Shown: piece after piece, positions 1 to 3,844 of the stretch | Layout of the letters: the number at the start of each line of letters is the position of its first letter | Numbering within the stretch: position 1 is the stretch's first letter | Source of the DNA: Hyphomicrobiales bacterium | GTDB taxonomy: Bacteria > Pseudomonadota > Alphaproteobacteria > Rhizobiales > Xanthobacteraceae | NCBI GenBank assembly: GCA_016201085.1 | Contig: JACQDO010000034.1 | Location: 1 to 5,287, forward strand | Direction of reading: 5' to 3' | DNA: 5,287 nucleotides | Made by a program: the position numbers and the translations under genes | Notes under the pieces: generated by a model | What the model saw: only the letters and a program-made list of their open reading frames with translations | Databases searched by the model: none | What the model was told of the DNA's origin: nothing

Positions 1-289
1 AGGCCGAGAAGGATGCGTTGGTGGGGTCGAATTGGCGGTCGAGCCCGGCCAACCCGATGACGAAACCGAGCGCGGCGCAGCCAGCCAAGGCGGCGACGCG
101 CGGCCAGGCCGGCGCGAACTGCCAGTCGAGCAGCACCGCGGGCAGGCGCCAGAACGCCAATTTCTGCCGCGGCAGCGGGCCGGCCAGCCGCGTGAGCACG
201 CGGCCGACCGCCGCCTCGTCGGCTGGCGATGTCGCGGCGCGGCGCTTGAGCGCGGTTGCGAGAAATTCTTCGAACTGTGCGTCCGTCAT
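1..289 (-). CDS. Putative anti-sigma-factor-like membrane protein, N-terminal part (runs off the left edge)
   Basis: The frame is open from an ATG at 289 to the window edge (96 complete codons), so only the N-terminus is seen and the end is missing. The first ~60 residues look cytoplasmic: a helical, charged start (MTDAQFEEFL), then a segment rich in Arg/Ala and the stretch FWRLPAVLLDWQFAPAWPR. A single hydrophobic segment follows at about residues 64-83 (VAALAGCAALGFVIGLAG). The start lies 12 bp after the stop of the ECF sigma gene on the same strand, so the two are almost surely co-transcribed. A one-pass membrane protein directly after an ECF sigma gene is typically the anti-sigma factor that holds it at the membrane; that role is inferred from position and topology. 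The zinc-binding HxxxCxxC motif of ZAS anti-sigma factors is absent from the visible part; the only Cys is inside the membrane segment. Best alternative: an uncharacterised membrane protein of the same operon. The coding assignment is firm, the function moderate. Confidence 0.72.
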   Translation of the reverse strand, partial: MTDAQFEEFLATALKRRAATSPADEAAVGRVLTRLAGPLPRQKLAFWRLPAVLLDWQFAPAWPRVAALAGCAALGFVIGLAGLDRQFDPTNASFSA

Positions 290-301
290 TTTTTTGTCAT
301 C

Positions 302-847
302 TCACTCTTCCCCGTCAATCGCGTGTACTAAACGCGCCCGTAAATTTTGTTTGCCGCGCACCAGCAAAGTCTCGACCGCCGATACCGACGTGCCGAGGAT
401 GTCCGCCACCTGCGCATTGCTCATGCCCTCGCTATAGGTGAGCACGATGGCCGCGCGCTGGCGCGCCGGCAGCTCGGCAATGGCGCGCATGAGCATGCGC
501 TCGCGCTCGCCCAGCTCGGCCGCCTCGGTGGCGCCGGGCGCCGGGTCGACCAGTTCGCCGGCCGCCTCCAGCGCGACCCAGCGTGCGCGCCGTTTGCGGT
601 CGAGACAGAGATTGACCACCACGCGCGTGAGCCAGGTACGGAACGCCGCCAGCGGCTGCCAGCGCGGTGCATGCGTCCATACCCGCAGCATGGCTTCCTG
701 CGCCACGTCCTCGGCGTCGGCGGCGTTGCCGAGAATGCGGCGGGCAAGCCCGAGCATCGCCGGCAGATGGCGGCGCGTGAGCGCTCGGTACGCCGGCTCA
801 TCGCCGCGCGCGACCTGGGCCATGAGCGCTTCGTCGCTGTCATCCAT
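302..847 (-). CDS. ECF-family (group 4 sigma-70) RNA polymerase sigma factor
   Basis: This 181-residue protein has the size and two-domain layout of extracytoplasmic-function sigma factors, which redirect RNA polymerase to stress or envelope promoters. Region 2 spans about residues 17-88, with the core-binding/-10 recognition motif DAEDVAQEAMLRVW (44-57) and FRTWLTRVVVNLCLDRKRR (69-87). After a short acidic Pro/Ala linker (~95-115), region 4 covers about 120-173, with LPARQRAAIVLTYSEGMSN (126-144) and the -35-binding helix-turn-helix (AQVADILGTSVSAVETLLVR, 145-164). Regions 3 and 1.1 are absent, as expected for ECF factors. The ATG at 847 gives the usual few acidic residues before region 2, but no strong Shine-Dalgarno precedes it; a small palindrome occupies that place. 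A probable anti-sigma gene follows 12 bp downstream. I see no canonical ECF autoregulatory promoter (GGAAC/CGTT type) upstream. The exact ECF group and the stimulus cannot be read from the sequence. Confidence 0.95.
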   Translation of the reverse strand: MDDSDEALMAQVARGDEPAYRALTRRHLPAMLGLARRILGNAADAEDVAQEAMLRVWTHAPRWQPLAAFRTWLTRVVVNLCLDRKRRARWVALEAAGELVDPAPGATEAAELGERERMLMRAIAELPARQRAAIVLTYSEGMSNAQVADILGTSVSAVETLLVRGKQNLRARLVHAIDGEE

Positions 848-992
848 TGAAGTGCGGTAACCGCCATCGGAAAGACCCGTCCATTGTAGTCCTTGGCCTA
901 TCCGATTAACGGGCGGGGGCCCTGAATCCTGTGGTTTGGGGACAATGGGAATAGCGGGGGTAAATACGGGTATAACTAGCTAAGCTATTGAG
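848..992. other. 145-bp intergenic gap between reductase end and sigma-factor start
   Basis: This non-coding gap must carry any promoter for the sigma/anti-sigma pair, since both flanking genes read leftward. On the minus strand TACAAT (883-888) resembles a -10 box, about 36 bp before the sigma start codon, but no matching -35 is convincing at 16-18 bp. Its right end (about 970-1000) is clearly more AT-rich than the surroundings and contains the 11-nt palindrome TAGCTAAGCTA (977-987) and two copies of AGCTAA (978-983 and 991-996), the second overlapping the reductase stop codon. No T-tract follows, so I do not call an intrinsic terminator. No small ORF or RNA gene is evident. Confidence 0.5.
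854..864. repeat. Perfect 11-nt palindrome in the sigma-gene leader
   Basis: GCGGT-A-ACCGC is a perfect inverted repeat that ends 6 nt before the sigma-factor start codon at 847. It takes the place where a ribosome-binding site would sit. In the mRNA it could only form a very tight 4-bp hairpin with a 3-nt loop; in DNA it could be half of an operator. It may also be chance in GC-rich DNA. Confidence 0.35.
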
Positions 993-1949
993 CTAACGTT
1001 GTTTTGCGACGCGGTGCTGGGCCGCCAGCTCCAATCCCTTAACCAAGCGATAGACCGTTTTGCAGTTCGGCGTGGCAATGCCCAGCCGCGCGCCTTCCCG
1101 CACGATAAAGCCGGTCATCTCGTCGATCTCGGTGGGTATGCCGCGGGCGATATCGAGCGCCATCGAGCCGGCATGGCTCGACATCGGGATTTCGCCGGAG
1201 CGGATCTTGGCGACGAAGTCCATCGGCGGAAAGGCGAAACGGCCGCCAAGTTTTTCCACCACGGCGATGCATTCCGCCGCCATGTCGTCGACCAGCGCGC
1301 GCATCTCGGGCGAATTGTGCCGGGCGGCGTTATCGCCCAGCATCAGCGCGCCGAGCGGGTTCATCACGCAGTTGAAGACGAATTTCGACCACACCGCGCC
1401 CATCGGGTCGGCGACGATCTCGGTTGGATAACCGGCGGCATTGAGCAGCTCGCCGAGCAAGCGGATGTCGCCGACCGAGCCGCGCTCAGGCCCGAGCCAG
1501 GTCTTGCCCTCGATCAGGTTCTCGACGCAGCCCGGCTCGACGTAGCGACCCGCGTTCATGGTAACGCCGCGCACGACGACATTACCGGAGCCCGCCATCA
1601 GCGCCTCGGCATTGCCCATGCCGTTCTGTAGCGTCACCAGCATGGGATGGCCGGCGAGCTGCGGCCGCAATTGCGCCAGTGCCGCAGCCGTCGTCTTCGA
1701 CTTGGTGAGGAAGATGACCGCATCGAAATGGACGCCATGAAGCGTGGCCGGATTGTCGGTGGTGGTGATGCGGGTGGTGCGCGGAGTTATGCCGATCACG
1801 CGCAGGCCCTGCGCGTTGATGGTCCGCACATGCTCGGCATTGGCGTCGTAGGCCGTTACCTTGGCCACCGCCGCCAGCGCCGATGCGAACAGGCCGCCAA
1901 TGGCGCCGCAGCCGACGATCAGGATTTGCGCGGGATTTTGTACGGCCAT
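993..1949 (-). CDS. panE: 2-dehydropantoate 2-reductase (ketopantoate reductase) family protein
   Basis: A 318-residue NAD(P)H-dependent reductase; the family reduces 2-dehydropantoate to D-pantoate in pantothenate/CoA synthesis. The N-terminal Rossmann domain opens with the nucleotide-binding motif VGCGAIGG (Gly13, Gly15, Gly18), followed by a conserved LQNG loop (107-110). The C-terminal helical domain has W-S-K-F-V-F-N-C-V-M-N-P-L (187-199), whose Lys189 and Asn193/Asn197 match the catalytic/substrate residues of E. coli PanE (Lys176 region), and TEID (273-276), whose Glu274 matches E. coli Glu256. Length is normal. The ATG at 1949 is chosen because GGAAG lies just before it and a promoter-like pair sits ~30 bp upstream; an in-frame ATG at 1967 adds six residues but has no ribosome-binding site. 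Strand beta-2 ends in Tyr-Asp rather than the Arg that binds the NADPH phosphate in PanE, so NADH use is possible. Alphaproteobacteria carry several paralogues of this family and no pan genes are nearby, so a different 2-keto acid substrate is possible. Family call firm, substrate moderate. Confidence 0.9.
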   Translation of the reverse strand: MAVQNPAQILIVGCGAIGGLFASALAAVAKVTAYDANAEHVRTINAQGLRVIGITPRTTRITTTDNPATLHGVHFDAVIFLTKSKTTAAALAQLRPQLAGHPMLVTLQNGMGNAEALMAGSGNVVVRGVTMNAGRYVEPGCVENLIEGKTWLGPERGSVGDIRLLGELLNAAGYPTEIVADPMGAVWSKFVFNCVMNPLGALMLGDNAARHNSPEMRALVDDMAAECIAVVEKLGGRFAFPPMDFVAKIRSGEIPMSSHAGSMALDIARGIPTEIDEMTGFIVREGARLGIATPNCKTVYRLVKGLELAAQHRVAKQR

Positions 1950-1952
1950 CGG

Positions 1953-1957
1953 CTTCC
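1953..1957 (-). promoter_or_regulatory. Ribosome-binding site deciding the reductase start
   Basis: GGAAG on the minus strand, 3 nt before the ATG at 1949 and inside the six-codon extension that the alternative ATG at 1967 would add. The spacing is tight, but no Shine-Dalgarno-like sequence precedes 1967, so this favours the shorter protein. Confidence 0.45.
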
Positions 1958-1987
1958 ACTGGCGCATGGTGCGTCTGCGCCGGGCCG

Positions 1988-2016
1988 AATGGACGAAATC
2001 GGCAAATTCCTGTCAA
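1988..2016 (-). promoter_or_regulatory. Putative sigma-70-type promoter for the reductase gene
   Basis: On the minus strand a perfect TTGACA (2011-2016) is followed by a 17-bp spacer and TCCATT (1988-1993), a weak 3/6 match to the -10 consensus. Transcription would begin near 1981, giving a leader of roughly 30 nt before the ATG at 1949. The perfect -35 and exact spacing are seen; promoter activity is inferred, and the poor -10 suggests that an activator could be needed. Confidence 0.4.
1995..2009. promoter_or_regulatory. Imperfect 15-nt palindrome in the promoter spacer (possible operator)
   Basis: GAAATCGGCAAATTC pairs with itself at 5 of 7 positions around the centre at 2002. It lies between the -35 and -10 boxes proposed for the reductase gene, within the divergent intergenic region, which would suit a repressor site. 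No regulator gene is adjacent, so this is only suggestive. Confidence 0.2.
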
Positions 2017-2061
2017 CATGGCCCGGTCGGCGTAATCGGCCGTCATCGCGCGAGCAAAGTT

Positions 2062-2066
2062 GGAGG
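2062..2066 (+). promoter_or_regulatory. Ribosome-binding site of the PcaC-like gene
   Basis: GGAGG, 7 nt before the ATG at 2074. It rules out the much longer in-frame extension that reaches back into the opposite-strand reductase gene and fixes the start at MADKAMYDRG. Confidence 0.85.
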
Positions 2067-2073
2067 AACGAAC

Positions 2074-2460
2074 ATGGCTGACAAGGCAATGTACGACCGC
2101 GGCATGACGATGCGCCGCAAAGTGCTGGGCGACGAATACGTCGATCGCGCGGTCGCCAATACCGACGATTTCAACCGCGAATTCCAGGAACTGCTCACCA
2201 CCTATTGCTGGGGCGCGGTCTGGGGCGACGACACCCTGAAGCCGCGCGAGCGCAGCATCCTCAATCTCGGCATGATCGCCTGTCTCGGCCGCATGCACGA
2301 ATTCGAGGCGCATTTCCGCGGCGCGCTGCGCAATGGCCTGACGCCCAAGGAGCTGGCCGCCATCCTGCGCCAGATCGCGGTCTATTGCGGGTTCCCGGCG
2401 GCGGTCGATTGCCATCGTGTGGCCAAGGCGGTGCTGGCGGCGGAGGCGGGCAAAAAATAG
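2074..2460 (+). CDS. Carboxymuconolactone decarboxylase family protein (PcaC-like)
   Basis: A complete 128-residue protein with the length and layout of 4-carboxymuconolactone decarboxylase (PcaC), which decarboxylates gamma-carboxymuconolactone to the beta-ketoadipate enol-lactone in protocatechuate breakdown; it is a small all-helical cytosolic oligomer. The N-terminus MYDRGMTMRRKVLGDEYVDR (6-25) has the classic PcaC form. The CMD domain spans about 36-119, including FNREFQELLTTYCWGAVW (33-50), the core helix with LKPRERSILNLGMIACLGR (55-73), the acid/His-rich HEFEAHFRGALRNG (75-88), LTPKELAAILRQIAVYCGFP (89-108) and AAVDCHRVAKAV (109-120). The AhpD-type CxxC redox pair is missing, which argues against a peroxidase-type CMD protein and for a decarboxylase or related lyase. 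No pcaB, pcaD, pcaG or pcaH is in view, so the true substrate may differ. It is divergent from the reductase gene across a ~124-bp gap, so shared control is plausible. The Shine-Dalgarno is excellent. Family certain, exact reaction likely but unproven. Confidence 0.93.
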   Translation: MADKAMYDRGMTMRRKVLGDEYVDRAVANTDDFNREFQELLTTYCWGAVWGDDTLKPRERSILNLGMIACLGRMHEFEAHFRGALRNGLTPKELAAILRQIAVYCGFPAAVDCHRVAKAVLAAEAGKK

Positions 2461-2463
2461 CTG

Positions 2464-2476
2464 CGCCGTCACGGCG
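2464..2476 (+). terminator. Short GC hairpin after the PcaC-like gene (weak terminator candidate)
   Basis: CGCCG-TCA-CGGCG forms a 5-bp stem with a 3-nt loop 3 nt after the stop codon. There is no following T-run, so it is at best a weak or factor-assisted terminator and could be chance in GC-rich DNA. The remaining gap up to 2587 shows no convincing promoter for the next gene. Confidence 0.25.
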
Positions 2477-2587
2477 GAATCACGATACAGAGATAGCCCT
2501 ATTCTTGTCTTGAATGTGCCTTCATCACGGGGCAATGCAGGGCGGGGTTTCGGCTGTTTTGGCCGTGTTCTTGCCACGGGTGACTGA

Positions 2588-3724
2588 ATGAACCGAGGTT
2601 TCGGCCTTTTCCTGTTGACGCTATCGGCCGCGGCCGTTCCGGCCGTGACGGCGCAGGCGCAATATTATCCTGCTTCGCCGCCCTATTACCGTGCCGCCCC
2701 GTCGGACGCCTATGACAACAGGCTGCCGGCCCCGAGTTTCTGGGCCGAAGACGACGATGACGTCCCGGTGGTGCGGCGGCCTTCCCCAGCGCCCCGCTAC
2801 AGCCAGATGCCAGCGCAGGACCAGCACGGACCCTCCGGTGCGCCCAATCGCATTCTGCCTTACCCGGACGAGGGCGACTCGGTCATCCCGCCGGCGCCCG
2901 GCTTTGCCCGGCCTTACGGCCGGCCGCCGGTCTATGGCCATCAGCTCGAAGCGCAGTCGCCGCAGGCCCCACCCGCCGCCCGGTACGAAACCGAGGTGAT
3001 CCGGCCGCCGGCCGAAATCGGGGTGGCGCCGAATACCGCTCCGCAGCAGGGGGCGCCACAGCAGACCGTGCCATCGACCAGCGTCATGACCCTGCCGCCG
3101 GAAGATCAGCCGGAAGTCGGGCAGCCGAAGGAATTGCCGGCCAATCTCAAGAAGCAGCTGGTCGACTACAACACCGCCGAGCCGGCCGGTACGCTGATCG
3201 TCGATACGCCCAACACCTATCTCTATCTGGTGCTCGGCGGCGGCAAGGCGATCCGCTACGGCATCGGCGTCGGCCGCGAGGGCTTCACCTGGGCGGGGGC
3301 CGAGCGCGTCTCCAAGATGAAGGAATGGCCGGACTGGTTCCCGCCGACCGAGATGATCGAGCGCCAGCCCTATCTGCCGCGCATGATGGCGGGCGGGCCG
3401 GGCAATCCGCTTGGCGCACGCGCGCTTTATCTCGGCAAGACGCTGTACCGCATCCACGGCACCAACCAGCCCTCCACCATCGGCTCGTTCGTGTCGTCCG
3501 GCTGCATCCGGTTGCTCAACGAGGACATCGAGGATTTGTACAGCCGCGTGCAAGTCGGAACCCGCGTCGTGGTGCTGCCGGGCAAGCAGCCGGAGACGGT
3601 GGCCAATTCCACCATCGCGGTGCCGCCGGCTGTGAGCAATTCCGCCCCGAACGCCGGCCGTGCTCCGGCGAGCGGCCACCTGCCGCCGGCCATCACCAGC
3701 GGACAACTGCCGCCGCTGCGCTGA
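2588..3724 (+). CDS. Exported L,D-transpeptidase (YkuD/ErfK family) with a long disordered linker
   Basis: A 378-residue envelope enzyme. A Sec-type signal peptide (NRGFGLFLLTLSAAAVPAV, then cleavage likely after AQA at 24) is followed by a long Pro/Gln/Tyr-rich, low-complexity region (~25-185) including PASPPYYR and an acidic AEDDDD patch (53-58). The YkuD catalytic domain covers about 200-332, with the active-site motif H290-GTNQPSTIG...S304-S-G-C306-I-R308: His290, Cys306 and Arg308 are the expected catalytic residues. Enzymes of this family form 3-3 cross-links in peptidoglycan or attach proteins to it; which one applies here cannot be told. After the domain comes a ~45-residue Pro/Ala/Ser tail. 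No separate LysM or PG_binding domain is visible, so the linker probably spans the periplasm instead. The start has only a weak ribosome site (GGGTGA), but the signal peptide begins right at it. Such proteins are common and multicopy in Hyphomicrobiales. Family call very firm. Confidence 0.95.
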   Translation: MNRGFGLFLLTLSAAAVPAVTAQAQYYPASPPYYRAAPSDAYDNRLPAPSFWAEDDDDVPVVRRPSPAPRYSQMPAQDQHGPSGAPNRILPYPDEGDSVIPPAPGFARPYGRPPVYGHQLEAQSPQAPPAARYETEVIRPPAEIGVAPNTAPQQGAPQQTVPSTSVMTLPPEDQPEVGQPKELPANLKKQLVDYNTAEPAGTLIVDTPNTYLYLVLGGGKAIRYGIGVGREGFTWAGAERVSKMKEWPDWFPPTEMIERQPYLPRMMAGGPGNPLGARALYLGKTLYRIHGTNQPSTIGSFVSSGCIRLLNEDIEDLYSRVQVGTRVVVLPGKQPETVANSTIAVPPAVSNSAPNAGRAPASGHLPPAITSGQLPPLR

Positions 3725-3728
3725 GCGC
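3718..3728 (+). repeat. Small hairpin spanning the transpeptidase stop codon
   Basis: GCGC-TGA-GCGC pairs around the TGA stop at 3722-3724. With a 4-bp stem and no T-tract it is not a credible intrinsic terminator. Nothing else stands out in the 120-bp gap to the next gene, and I see no convincing promoter there, so the downstream gene may depend on read-through or on a promoter not recognisable by eye. Confidence 0.2.
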
Positions 3729-3833
3729 GCCTGAGGCCGTAGCACCCGGATTTCTGCTGAACTAACATCGCGCCAACAAGCCGATTACCCGCGCCTTGCG
3801 TCGGGATAGATCGGCATATGGGCAGGAAGCGAT

Positions 3834-3840
3834 GGGAGGA
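3834..3840 (+). promoter_or_regulatory. Ribosome-binding site fixing the start of the TPP enzyme
   Basis: GGGAGGA, 4 nt before the ATG at 3845, a near-ideal Shine-Dalgarno. An in-frame ATG at 3818 would add nine residues (MGRKRWEDG) but has no comparable site, so 3845 is preferred. Confidence 0.75.
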
Positions 3841-3844
3841 CGGC

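Noticed and set aside
18..850. Several plus-strand frames (18-437, 32-331, 347-850, 438-860)
   Set aside because: They overlap the sigma factor and anti-sigma-like gene on the other strand, and none has a family motif or ribosome site.
1861..2073. N-terminal extension of the PcaC-like protein back to 1861
   Set aside because: The extension runs antisense into the reductase gene, whereas the strong GGAGG at 2062-2066 and PcaC-like length support the start at 2074.
1582..2577. 331-aa open frame on the minus strand
   Set aside because: It overlaps the reductase in another frame and lies antisense to the PcaC-like gene. Its composition is Arg/His/Ala-rich with no recognisable domain, typical of a GC-rich shadow frame.
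2621..3745. 374-aa open frame on the minus strand opposite the transpeptidase
   Set aside because: It is antisense to a clear YkuD enzyme with intact active site, is full of Arg/Gly/His, and has no domain or ribosome site.
3325..3765. 146-aa plus-strand frame inside and past the transpeptidase
   Set aside because: It is an out-of-frame shadow across the YkuD catalytic region, with no motif of its own.
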